A stretch of DNA of 64,000 nt, taken from assembly GCA_002706095.1 (NCBI GenBank), contig PAJP01000018.1, forward strand, positions 62,001-126,000, read 5' to 3'. Position numbers and translations under genes: made by a program. Positions 1-8,028 of this stretch are shown one piece after another. How positions within the stretch are numbered: position 1 is the stretch's first letter; each line of letters begins with the position of its first letter. The notes beneath the pieces were generated by a model. The model did no database searches. It saw only the letters and a program-made list of their open reading frames with translations, and was not told the origin of the DNA. Source of the DNA: Methylophaga sp. (GTDB lineage: Bacteria > Pseudomonadota > Gammaproteobacteria > Nitrosococcales > Methylophagaceae).

Positions 1-500
1 TTCCTTATCTTTATGATGGGGATCTGACATACGAAGAAAAGTATCTTCAAACTTATATTGAAGCGCCTGATAGCGTGATTGTGCTGGCTTTTGATGGTGA
101 CCATGTCGTGGGTGCCTCTACCGGTATTCCGCTGAAATATGAAACCGACGAAGTCAAAGCGCCTTTTATCGCCGCTGGCTATGATATTGACAAGATCTTT
201 TACTGCGGTGAATCCGTTTTATTGTCTCAATACCGCGGGCAAGGTGCAGGTGTGGCATTTTTCGATGAGCGTGAAGCCCATGCTCATGAGATAGGTGGTT
301 TCGATTACAGCTGTTTTTGTGGGGTTCAACGCCCTGAGGATCATCCATTGAGACCCGCTGACTATCAGCCTCTTGATAATTTTTGGCGTAAACGCGGCTA
401 TGAAAAACATCCAGAATTGAATACCACATTCAGTTGGAAAGAAGTGGATGAAGCGCTTGAGTCACCAAAGCCAATGACATTCTGGATGAAAAAAATCTAA
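1..500 (+). CDS. GNAT-family N-acetyltransferase, 5' end cut by window edge
   Basis: The reading frame is open from base 3 to a TAA at 498-500, so the N-terminus lies outside the window. The visible ~165 residues carry a GNAT fold signature: the LSQYRGQGAGVAFFDE stretch (encoded near 222-270) matches the acetyl-CoA pyrophosphate-binding motif A (R/Q-x-x-G-x-G/A). An ATG at 75 exists, but coding continues upstream of it, so it is unlikely to be the true start. The gene sits 64 bp upstream of a carbon-nitrogen hydrolase on the same strand, a pairing I recall from other proteobacteria; the two may act on the same small amine or amide substrate (inference). The acceptor substrate cannot be told from sequence. 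Confidence 0.8.
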   Translation, partial: PYLYDGDLTYEEKYLQTYIEAPDSVIVLAFDGDHVVGASTGIPLKYETDEVKAPFIAAGYDIDKIFYCGESVLLSQYRGQGAGVAFFDEREAHAHEIGGFDYSCFCGVQRPEDHPLRPADYQPLDNFWRKRGYEKHPELNTTFSWKEVDEALESPKPMTFWMKKI

Positions 501-564
501 TCTTTTTGTGCGAAGAGAGTGCTGACTTGCGGACTCTTTTTGTGCAATGCCCGTGGAAAAATAA

Positions 565-1446
565 ATGAGCAAAGTGAAAGTAGCGGTAGCCCAATATGAT
601 ATTGGCTTTTTCGCACAGTGGTTTGAGTTTGAAGATAAGTTGACCCAATGGGTAAGTCACGCAGCTAAAAATGGTGCCAAATTACTGGTCTTTCCTGAAT
701 ATGGCAGTATGGAACTCGCTTCACTTTTTGGGGAGTCGGTTTATAAAGACTTGGGCAAGCAGTTGCATTCCATGCAAGATATATATGCCGACTACGAGGC
801 TTTATACGCCCAGCTGGCGAAGCAATTTGATGTCATGATTCTGGCGAGCTCTTTCCCAGTAATACAGTCGGATGGTAGCTTTAGAAATCGAGCTAATCTA
901 TACGGTGTTGAGGGACTGATTGATTATCAGGATAAACTCATCATGACTCGCTTCGAGAACGAACAGTGGCTGATTCATGCTGGTCAGGATATTAAGGTGA
1001 TTGATACCGATATTGGTCGTCTTGCTATTAATATTTGTTATGACAGTGAGTTTCCATTGATTGCCCATCAACAAGTGCTGGCGGGGGCTGATGTGGTCTT
1101 AGTACCAAGTTGTACTGATACACAAGCCGGCTTTTATCGTGTCAGAATTGGTTGTCAGGCTAGGGCGTTGGAAAATCAGTGTTACGTACTACAATCGCCG
1201 ACATTTGGTGAAGCCTTGTGGTCAGAAGCTGTTGATGTGAACACCGGTCGTGCCAGCATTTACACCCCGGTTGATTACGGCTTTCCTGATAATGGTATTT
1301 TGGCTGAAGGTTCAGCTGATACAGCACAATGGGTGTATGCCGATTTGGATGTGAATGAGATAGCTCGTGTACGCCAGCAGGGACAAGTATTTAATTATCG
1401 CGATTGGCCCTTGCAAAATACGTTGCGAGGCCCCAAATTAGATTGA
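565..1446 (+). CDS. Carbon-nitrogen hydrolase (nitrilase superfamily amidase)
   Basis: This 293-residue protein belongs to the nitrilase/omega-amidase superfamily, cytoplasmic enzymes that hydrolyse amides or nitriles through a Glu-Lys-Cys triad. The triad is visible as E45 (FPEYGSME), K124 (YQDKLIMTRFE) and C158 (INICYDSEFP), with the expected spacing, so the enzyme should be active. Length is normal for the family. It follows the GNAT gene and ends in a clear rho-independent terminator, which suggests a two-gene transcription unit. The exact substrate is unknown. The neighbouring acetyltransferase makes a role in amine or polyamine-derivative turnover possible, but that is inference. Confidence 0.88.
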   Translation: MSKVKVAVAQYDIGFFAQWFEFEDKLTQWVSHAAKNGAKLLVFPEYGSMELASLFGESVYKDLGKQLHSMQDIYADYEALYAQLAKQFDVMILASSFPVIQSDGSFRNRANLYGVEGLIDYQDKLIMTRFENEQWLIHAGQDIKVIDTDIGRLAINICYDSEFPLIAHQQVLAGADVVLVPSCTDTQAGFYRVRIGCQARALENQCYVLQSPTFGEALWSEAVDVNTGRASIYTPVDYGFPDNGILAEGSADTAQWVYADLDVNEIARVRQQGQVFNYRDWPLQNTLRGPKLD

Positions 1447-1451
1447 TAACG

Positions 1452-1480
1452 AACGCCGTCTTACAGATGGCGTTTTTTTT
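1452..1480 (+). terminator. Rho-independent terminator after the amidase gene
   Basis: A 10-bp stem (AACGCCGTCT paired with AGATGGCGTT, one G-T wobble) with a 3-base loop runs directly into eight T residues. It starts 6 bp after the amidase stop codon. Confidence 0.9.
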
Positions 1481-1582
1481 AGTTATCAGTTTAGTCAGAC
1501 AATACGAATTTAGCGTCTGATACAAAAAACAGAAAAAGTGCGAGTCTGTGTCGATTACGCACTGAATAGACCGGAGTGAGCC

Positions 1583-2665
1583 ATGTTAGATAATGCACAG
1601 ATTAAGCAGATTATTAATGACTTTCAGGACCCATCAACCGAGATAAAACTAGGGGAGACCAATCTAGGGATTATGGTCGCAGAGGAGTCAGGAAAACAAA
1701 TCGTCTCTGTGGTTCTGCGTTATCCGGTCAAAGGTTATATTGATGAACTTAATCAGTCATTAACATCAGCTCTACAGCAAGCCGGGGCTGACAATGTCAA
1801 TGTTGTTGTCTCAAGTGAAATCATCAAGCACAAAGTTCAGCAGGGTGTGCAGGCACTGGATAATATCAAAAACATCATTGCTGTTGGATCGGGCAAAGGT
1901 GGTGTGGGTAAATCCACAACCTCAGCCAACCTGGCGCTGGCGCTCGCTGTAGAAGGCGCAACTGTGGGGGTGCTGGATGCTGATATTTACGGACCAAGCC
2001 AACCTCGCATGCTCGGTGCCAATCGTCGGCCAGAATCGCCTGATGGCAAGAGCATGAACCCAGTAGACAGTTATGGCATTCAAACTATGTCGATTGGGTT
2101 CCTTATTGATGAAGAGGAACCGATGATTTGGCGTGGACCGATGGTGACACAAGCCCTACAACAGTTGCTCGGTGAAACTAACTGGAAAGATCTGGATTAC
2201 CTGATTATTGACCTGCCACCGGGCACAGGCGATATTCAATTAACCTTGTCACAAAAAGTGCCAGTGAGTGGTGCCGTTATTGTCACTACGCCACAAGACA
2301 TATCACTGCTTGATGCGCGAAAAGCCTACAAGATGTTTGAAAAAGTCAAAGTACCTGTTCTAGGCATTGTCGAAAATATGAGCACACATATTTGTAGCAA
2401 ATGCGGTCATGAAGAGCATATTTTTGGTGAAGGCGGTGGCAAGCGCATGGCCGAGCAGTACAATCTTAATTTGCTGGGTAGTTTACCTCTGGATATAAAA
2501 ATTCGTGAGGATGCAGACTCTGGTAAACCTAGTGTTGTCACTGATCCTGACGCTGATATTTCAATGGCTTATCGCCACATTGCTCGCCGTGTCGGCGCCA
2601 GATTAGCCATGCAAAGTAAAGATTATTCTGCAGCGTTCCCGAACATTGTGATTAAAAATGACTAA
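1583..2665 (+). CDS. apbC: Iron-sulfur cluster carrier protein ApbC (Mrp family P-loop ATPase)
   Basis: At 360 residues this is a full-length Mrp/ApbC/NBP35-family protein that binds and delivers Fe-S clusters to apo-proteins in the cytoplasm. The N-terminal ~95 residues form the MIP18-like (DUF59) domain. The ATPase domain follows, with the deviant Walker A motif KGGVGKST at 105-112 and the cluster-bridging CSKC pair at C271 and C274. The start is supported by a GGAGTG sequence a few bases before ATG 1583. The downstream neighbour is dcd, 89 bp away; a weak hairpin in that gap may separate them. The known link of ApbC with thiamine synthesis (ThiC Fe-S) is notable given the thi operon at 40 kb. 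Confidence 0.93.
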   Translation: MLDNAQIKQIINDFQDPSTEIKLGETNLGIMVAEESGKQIVSVVLRYPVKGYIDELNQSLTSALQQAGADNVNVVVSSEIIKHKVQQGVQALDNIKNIIAVGSGKGGVGKSTTSANLALALAVEGATVGVLDADIYGPSQPRMLGANRRPESPDGKSMNPVDSYGIQTMSIGFLIDEEEPMIWRGPMVTQALQQLLGETNWKDLDYLIIDLPPGTGDIQLTLSQKVPVSGAVIVTTPQDISLLDARKAYKMFEKVKVPVLGIVENMSTHICSKCGHEEHIFGEGGGKRMAEQYNLNLLGSLPLDIKIREDADSGKPSVVTDPDADISMAYRHIARRVGARLAMQSKDYSAAFPNIVIKND

Positions 2666-2674
2666 TGTTTAGTC

Positions 2675-2705
2675 AACACATAATAAAGCTTATTCAAGAT
2701 GTGTT
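2675..2705 (+). terminator. Possible terminator or attenuator between apbC and dcd
   Basis: AACACAT (2675-2681) and ATGTGTT (2699-2705) form a 7-bp inverted repeat with an AT-rich loop that is itself partly self-complementary (AATAA/TTATT). It is followed by a short T-rich run. The low G+C of the stem makes strong termination doubtful. Confidence 0.35.
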
Positions 2706-2754
2706 TTAATAGGCTTGTGATTGAACAATTATAAAAAGGTATGACCGAGCAATT

Positions 2755-3315
2755 ATGATTAAGTCAGATAAATGGATTCGTCGTATGGCGGAGCAGGGCA
2801 TGATTTCACCTTTCGAGCCGGGACAAGTTCGATATCGTGATGATAACCGCATTATCTCTTATGGCACGTCAAGCTATGGTTACGATGTTCGCTGCTCAAA
2901 TGAATTTAAAATATTCACCAATATTAATTCAGCCGTTGTAGACCCGAAGAATTTTGATGAAAGCAGTTTTGTAGATGTGACCTCTGATGTGTGTATTATT
3001 CCACCGAATTCATTTGCACTGGCCAGAACCGTCGAAACCTTCAGAATTCCACGAAATGTTCTGACAGTGTGTCTTGGCAAATCCACTTATGCTCGCTGTG
3101 GCATTATTGTTAATGTCACCCCATTGGAACCTGAATGGGAAGGTCAGGTGACACTAGAGTTTTCAAACACCACTCCCTTACCGGCAAAAATCTACGCGAA
3201 TGAAGGTGTGGCACAAATGTTGTTCTTCGAGTCTGATGAAGTGTGTGAGACATCTTACGCCGATCGCGGTGGTAAATATCAAGGCCAGTCTGGTGTAACT
3301 CTTCCTCGTTCCTGA
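2755..3315 (+). CDS. dcd: dCTP deaminase
   Basis: This 186-residue protein matches Dcd, which deaminates dCTP to dUTP in the cytoplasm and so feeds the thymidylate pathway. The conserved core [10 protein letters not shown]...[12 protein letters not shown] lies at about 121-145, with the catalytic glutamate in the TLEF motif (E135). The C-terminal region with [11 protein letters not shown] is also typical. Length is normal for the prokaryotic enzyme (about 188-193). The stop codon overlaps the start of the next gene by one base (TGATG), so translation of the two is probably coupled. It heads a compact run of six genes that ends at 8028. Confidence 0.95.
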   Translation: MIKSDKWIRRMAEQGMISPFEPGQVRYRDDNRIISYGTSSYGYDVRCSNEFKIFTNINSAVVDPKNFDESSFVDVTSDVCIIPPNSFALARTVETFRIPRNVLTVCLGKSTYARCGIIVNVTPLEPEWEGQVTLEFSNTTPLPAKIYANEGVAQMLFFESDEVCETSYADRGGKYQGQSGVTLPRS

Positions 3316-4370
3316 TGCCGATGTCTGTATTCTCCCGCCATGTAATCCGAACGCTCAGTGCTGCATTGGTATTGCTTTCATTGTCAGCCTGTACAGAAGA
3401 AAGAACACCGACAGAATCCTGGAAACACAGCGAAAATGGTAGTTATGCTTCCAGCTTTTCACCTGATGGTCGTTACGTGCTGGTAGGCGATATTGATTTG
3501 CCAGCAAAACTCTGGGACCTTCAAACGAATAAGGTGAAATATACCTGGCAAAACACACCAAATGATGCCGGTACGACGACAGATGTGGCTTTTTCTGACG
3601 ATAGTAAAGTGGCCGCCACGGTAGAATCCAAAGTTATCGTTTTATGGAATATGGAAAACGGTGAACCGATGATTCGTCTTGAGTTTCCAGTTACGATAAA
3701 AGATATTGCTTTATCGCCTAAAGGTGACCACCTGCTATTAGCGTTGCAAGACAGAACAGCGGTGTATTTTGATGTGATAGGTAATCGCGTCGTCCAAATT
3801 CTGAAACATGATGGTAAAGCCGTTAATTCACCTATCGATCAGCTTATTAACACAGTTGATATTTCACCTAATGGTAAATATGGCTTAACGGGCGGAGATG
3901 ACCACACAGCAAGAATGTGGAACCTGGAAACCGGACAACAACTTCGGATATGGCAACATAATAATGGTGTTAGTTTGGTTTCTTTTGATCCCATGGGTGG
4001 GTTTGTGATCAGTTCGGCTGGCAATGCACAAACACGTATCTGGAATGTCAAAAGTGGTAAACAAGTCGCGGTACTCACGACATCACCTGTAGACGTAGAC
4101 GGTATCTGGGGTGACTTTCCTGTATTTAAAACCACAACCAGCGCGATTGCCTATTCTTCCGATGGTAAATATGTCGTGACTGGCCACCCCAACCGTGAGC
4201 TGTGTGTCTGGCGTGCACAAAATGGACAGGCTCTGGGCTGTTGGTTAACACCACGAAAAGACGCTTTAAAACCTGGTGTAGTCATACAAGCGTTAGCGTT
4301 TAGTCGTGATGGCCGTTACATCTTTAGTGAATTAGGTAATGGTTTAGGCCAAAAATGGCGTATTAGATAA
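3315..4370 (+). CDS. WD40-repeat lipoprotein
   Basis: A 351-residue secreted lipoprotein. It begins with a type II signal peptide: a hydrophobic core followed by a lipobox ending LSAC (Cys26), so it should be lipid-anchored on the periplasmic side. The rest is built from WD40-type blades (FSPDGRYVLVGD, ISPNGKYGLTGGDDHTARMWNLETG, YSSDGKYVVTGHPNRELCVW, FSRDGRYIFSELG), enough for one propeller. WD40 propellers are protein-interaction platforms; no catalytic motif is visible. The start overlaps the dcd stop codon and a second ATG lies 6 bp further on. Its position between dcd and a NIF3-like gene says little about function. Confidence 0.85.
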   Translation: MPMSVFSRHVIRTLSAALVLLSLSACTEERTPTESWKHSENGSYASSFSPDGRYVLVGDIDLPAKLWDLQTNKVKYTWQNTPNDAGTTTDVAFSDDSKVAATVESKVIVLWNMENGEPMIRLEFPVTIKDIALSPKGDHLLLALQDRTAVYFDVIGNRVVQILKHDGKAVNSPIDQLINTVDISPNGKYGLTGGDDHTARMWNLETGQQLRIWQHNNGVSLVSFDPMGGFVISSAGNAQTRIWNVKSGKQVAVLTTSPVDVDGIWGDFPVFKTTTSAIAYSSDGKYVVTGHPNRELCVWRAQNGQALGCWLTPRKDALKPGVVIQALAFSRDGRYIFSELGNGLGQKWRIR

Positions 4371-4373
4371 GGT

Positions 4374-4709
4374 ATGGCTGATAGCTTATTAAAATTGGTT
4401 TTTTTTGTTCCTGAATCACATAAAGAAGCCGTAAAACAGGCCATTTTTGCTGCCGGTGCCGGCCGTTATGATGGTTATGACAGTTGTTGTTGGGAGTCAC
4501 AAGGAACAGGGCAATTCCGCCCATTAGATGGCAGTCAGCCTTATATTGGGCAGCAGGGCCAGGTGGAATATGTGGCTGAATACCGGGTAGAAACGGTTTG
4601 TCCCGCCCAACAAATAAAGCCTGTCTTAAACGCGTTACTTTCTTCACACCCTTATGAAACCCCTGCGTATGAAGTCTGGTCTGTATTGACACTGGATGAC
4701 TTTAAATAG
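4374..4709 (+). CDS. Stand-alone NIF3/YqfO-type domain protein
   Basis: The 111-residue product matches the small domain inserted in NIF3/YqfO proteins (CutA-like alpha/beta fold), found in many gammaproteobacteria as an independent gene. Diagnostic features are the N-terminal LVFFVPESHKEAVKQAIFAAGAG, the YDSCCWES segment and the C-terminal HPYETPAYEVW motif. The metal-binding halves of full NIF3 proteins are absent, so this is not a truncated NIF3 but the usual short form. It may act as a ligand- or metal-binding trimer, but no activity is established. It starts 3 bp after the WD40 gene and ends 6 bp before pepN. Confidence 0.85.
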   Translation: MADSLLKLVFFVPESHKEAVKQAIFAAGAGRYDGYDSCCWESQGTGQFRPLDGSQPYIGQQGQVEYVAEYRVETVCPAQQIKPVLNALLSSHPYETPAYEVWSVLTLDDFK

Positions 4710-4715
4710 AGAAAT

Positions 4716-7379
4716 ATGATGGATCTTGCGAGCACAGAACAATCACCCAAAATGACTTTACTGGCTAACTATCAGGTGCCCCGTTACCTGGTGGATGAAG
4801 CCTTGCTTCATTTTGATCTGGATAAATCAAAAACACGTGTTATCAGTACATTAAAAATGCGGCTAAATCCCGAATCATCTGCAGGAGAATGTGTATTAGA
4901 TGGTGAGTCACTGGACTTAGTCAGCATCAAATTAAATGGAAAAGAACTCGAAGAGACGGATTATCAGCTTAGTGATAAGTCTCTAGTTATTTCCGAAGTG
5001 CCAGACAAGTTCGAACTTGAAGTCATTACGGAGATTCATCCTGATCAGAATACTGCTCTGGAAGGGCTTTATCATTCAGGCCGACTTTTATGTACGCAAT
5101 GCGAAGCACAAGGGTTTAGACGTATCACCTATTACCCTGATCGTCCTGATGTGATGTCTATCTTCACTGTAACGATTGTGGCTGATGCGAAAGCCTGGCC
5201 GGTCATGCTCTCAAACGGCAACCTGGAAGAACAAGGCCAGTTCAATGATGGCCGTCATTGGGTACGCTGGCATGATCCACACCCAAAACCCAGCTATTTA
5301 TTTGCCTTAGTGGCGGGTGATTTATATTGCCAGCAGGATCAGTTCACCACCATGAGTGGACGTGAAGTCAGCCTACGTATTTATGTGGACCCTGAAAACA
5401 AACATAAATGTGATCATGCTCTGGTGTCCTTAAAACAGTCTATGAAGTGGGACGAAGAAGTCTATGGTCGTGAATACGATCTGGATGTCTTTATGATTGT
5501 TGCCGTCAATGACTTCAATATGGGGGCAATGGAAAATAAAGGGTTAAATATTTTCAATGCCGCCTGTGTTCTGGCCACGCCTGAAACAGCCACAGATGAT
5601 GATTTTTATACGATTCAAAGTATCGTCGCTCATGAATACTTCCATAACTGGTCTGGCAACCGTGTGACTTGTCGGGATTGGTTTCAGCTCAGCCTGAAAG
5701 AGGGCTTCACCGTCATGCGTGATCAGAGCTTTAGTGCTGATCTCAATTCAGCCGCTGTTCAACGTATTGATGATGTAAATGGTTTACGCAGTATGCAATT
5801 TGCAGAAGATGCTGGCCCGATGGCGCATCCTGTGCGACCAGACTCGTATATTGAGATCAGTAATTTCTACACATTCACCATATACGAGAAAGGTGCAGAA
5901 GTCGTGCGCATGATCAAGACGTTGGTTGGCGAGGAAGGCTTTAGAAAAGGCACGGATCTCTATTTTGACAGACATGATGGTCAGGCTGTTACCACGGATG
6001 ATTTCGTTAAAGCGATTGAGGATGCCAATAACGTTGATTTGAGTCAGTTCAAACGTTGGTATGAGCAGGCTGGCACTCCCGAGCTTTCTGTTAAAACGCA
6101 CTATGATCCCATCAATCAACGTTTTACACTGACTCTCAGTCAATTTTGTCCTGCTACGCCTGGTCAGGATAACAAGGCAGATTTTCATATTCCTGTTGCT
6201 GTCGGTTTATTAGATAGTCAAGGTAAAAATATGCCTATGCAATTGCAGGGAGAGAGCACTGTCTATCACGGTGACACGCGTGTTTTATCTTTGACCGATA
6301 CTCAGCAACAGTTTGAGTTTATTCATGTGAGCGAAGAGCCTGTTGCTTCAGTTTTACGTGGGTTTTCAGCACCGGTGAAACTGAAATATGATCTTAGTAA
6401 TACCCAACTGGCCTTTTTAATGGCCCATGACACTGACAGTTTTAATCGTTGGGATGCTGGCCAGCAACTGATGATTAATGTGTTGCTAGACATTGTTGAT
6501 GACATTCAGAAGCAAAATAAACTGGCTATGTCACCATTGCTGCTGTCACAACTGGAAGCTATTTTGCAGGATAAGCAACTTGATCCAGCGCTTATCGCAA
6601 AAATGCTGACATTACCAAGTGAAAACTACCTGGCTGCCCAGATGCAAGTTGCTGATGTCGATGCGATTCATCAGGCTCGTGAATTTGCAAAACAGCAGAT
6701 AGCGATTTCTTTGAAACGCTTATTTAACAAACGGTACGAAAGCCTGAGTCAGACCAAAAAATATGAGTTCAATGCCGATGATATGGCGGCACGTAGTTTG
6801 AAAAACTTGTGTTTGTCCTATCTGGTGGCAAGTCATGATCCCCTTCAGCTTCAGCGTTGTCTGCGTCAGATGAAAGTGACTGACAATATGACGGAATTAT
6901 TAGCCGGTTTACGTTTGATGGTCGATCAAGCCGGGCCAGAACGTGAACATGCATTACGTGCGTTCTATGAGCAATGGAAACATGATCGTCAAGTCGTTGA
7001 TAAATGGTTATCAGTGCAGGCGGTATCTAAGCTTCCTGATACCTTGCTGCGCGTTAAGGCCTTGATGACTCATGAAGCTTTCAGTATCAAAAATCCCAAT
7101 AATGTGCGTGCTTTGATTGGTCAGTTTTGCCGCAATAACCCTGTACATTTTCATGCTAAAGATGGTTCGGGTTATCGTTTCCTGGCAGAGCAAATACTGA
7201 AACTAGATAAGCTCAATCCACAGGTCGCAGCAAGAATGTTAGGGGCACTCAACTCATGGCGGCATTATGATGCAGAACGACAACAACTCATGAAAGCATC
7301 GCTGGAACATATTGCTGCTGAAAAAGAATTGTCAGCAGATGTGTATGAAATTGTCACCAAATACCTGGCTGAAAAATAA
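4716..7379 (+). CDS. pepN: Aminopeptidase N (M1 zinc metallopeptidase)
   Basis: The 887-residue protein is a full-length gammaproteobacterial PepN, the main cytoplasmic aminopeptidase that trims N-terminal residues from peptides. The M1 hallmarks are all present: the substrate-binding GAMEN motif (270-274), the zinc motif HEYFH (306-310), and the distal zinc glutamate 19 residues later (E329, LKEG). The C-terminal alpha-helical DUF3458-type region fills the second half. Two adjacent ATGs (4716 and 4719) are both possible starts. Its stop codon overlaps the start of the HIT gene (TAATG), indicating coupled translation. Confidence 0.96.
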   Translation: MMDLASTEQSPKMTLLANYQVPRYLVDEALLHFDLDKSKTRVISTLKMRLNPESSAGECVLDGESLDLVSIKLNGKELEETDYQLSDKSLVISEVPDKFELEVITEIHPDQNTALEGLYHSGRLLCTQCEAQGFRRITYYPDRPDVMSIFTVTIVADAKAWPVMLSNGNLEEQGQFNDGRHWVRWHDPHPKPSYLFALVAGDLYCQQDQFTTMSGREVSLRIYVDPENKHKCDHALVSLKQSMKWDEEVYGREYDLDVFMIVAVNDFNMGAMENKGLNIFNAACVLATPETATDDDFYTIQSIVAHEYFHNWSGNRVTCRDWFQLSLKEGFTVMRDQSFSADLNSAAVQRIDDVNGLRSMQFAEDAGPMAHPVRPDSYIEISNFYTFTIYEKGAEVVRMIKTLVGEEGFRKGTDLYFDRHDGQAVTTDDFVKAIEDANNVDLSQFKRWYEQAGTPELSVKTHYDPINQRFTLTLSQFCPATPGQDNKADFHIPVAVGLLDSQGKNMPMQLQGESTVYHGDTRVLSLTDTQQQFEFIHVSEEPVASVLRGFSAPVKLKYDLSNTQLAFLMAHDTDSFNRWDAGQQLMINVLLDIVDDIQKQNKLAMSPLLLSQLEAILQDKQLDPALIAKMLTLPSENYLAAQMQVADVDAIHQAREFAKQQIAISLKRLFNKRYESLSQTKKYEFNADDMAARSLKNLCLSYLVASHDPLQLQRCLRQMKVTDNMTELLAGLRLMVDQAGPEREHALRAFYEQWKHDRQVVDKWLSVQAVSKLPDTLLRVKALMTHEAFSIKNPNNVRALIGQFCRNNPVHFHAKDGSGYRFLAEQILKLDKLNPQVAARMLGALNSWRHYDAERQQLMKASLEHIAAEKELSADVYEIVTKYLAEK

Positions 7380-7792
7380 TGTTCGCGCTTCATCCACAAC
7401 TTAAACAAGATACTATTCATATTGGTGAATTTGAATTGTGTAATGTTTTATTAATGAATGATGTCCGCTATCCATGGATTATTCTGGTGCCTAAGCGTGA
7501 AAATAAAACCGAGATTTATCAGCTGACAGAGTCTGAACAGCAACGATTACTCAACGAGTCCAGTTTTCTTAGCCATGCTATGTCAACTTTATTTTCAGCC
7601 GATAAGATGAATATTGCTGCATTAGGTAATATGGTTGAGCAATTACACATTCACCATATTGCCCGATTTAAAACAGATGCGACCTGGCCAAAACCTGTAT
7701 GGGGAGTAGGCCAAGCAGAGCCTTACTCGGAAATAGCAAAAAAAGCGATGATGTCACAGTTGACCTACGCTTTAGGTGATTATTTGATCTAG
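7379..7792 (+). CDS. HIT-domain protein
   Basis: A 137-residue HIT-superfamily protein, most likely a nucleotide hydrolase or transferase acting in the cytoplasm. The family motif is present as QLHIHHIARF (H90, H92, H93), and the upstream FELCNVLLMNDVRYPWIILVPK segment is typical of the short proteobacterial HIT branch. Substrate is not predictable. Its ATG overlaps the pepN stop codon, so it is part of the same operon and may depend on pepN translation. Confidence 0.88.
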   Translation: MFALHPQLKQDTIHIGEFELCNVLLMNDVRYPWIILVPKRENKTEIYQLTESEQQRLLNESSFLSHAMSTLFSADKMNIAALGNMVEQLHIHHIARFKTDATWPKPVWGVGQAEPYSEIAKKAMMSQLTYALGDYLI

Positions 7793-7803
7793 AAAGACGA
7801 CGC

Positions 7804-8028
7804 ATGACACGATTACGCTTTCGAATGACTCTTTCTCCTGAACAAGCGCTTCGTTATTATCAAGGCATGGCGAGAACAGTCATTGTGACGGCTGAAACAG
7901 GGCAAAGGGTGAGTTTTCCGGCTGAACATATTCGTCGCTTTATTGATAGCTCCGGTGTCAATGGCCTGTTTTCTATCGAATTTGATAACAATAACAAACT
8001 GATCGGCATAACGCGTTTATCCGATTAG
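7804..8028 (+). CDS. DUF2835 family small protein
   Basis: A 74-residue protein that fits DUF2835 (RFRMTLSPEQALRYYQG at the start and VNGLFSIEFDNNNKLIGITRL at the end). Members have been mislabelled as topoisomerase fragments in databases, but nothing here supports that; function is unknown. It is 11 bp downstream of the HIT gene and is the last gene of the dcd-pepN run. Its TAG stop overlaps the TAA stop of the convergent GGDEF/EAL gene. Confidence 0.8.
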   Translation: MTRLRFRMTLSPEQALRYYQGMARTVIVTAETGQRVSFPAEHIRRFIDSSGVNGLFSIEFDNNNKLIGITRLSD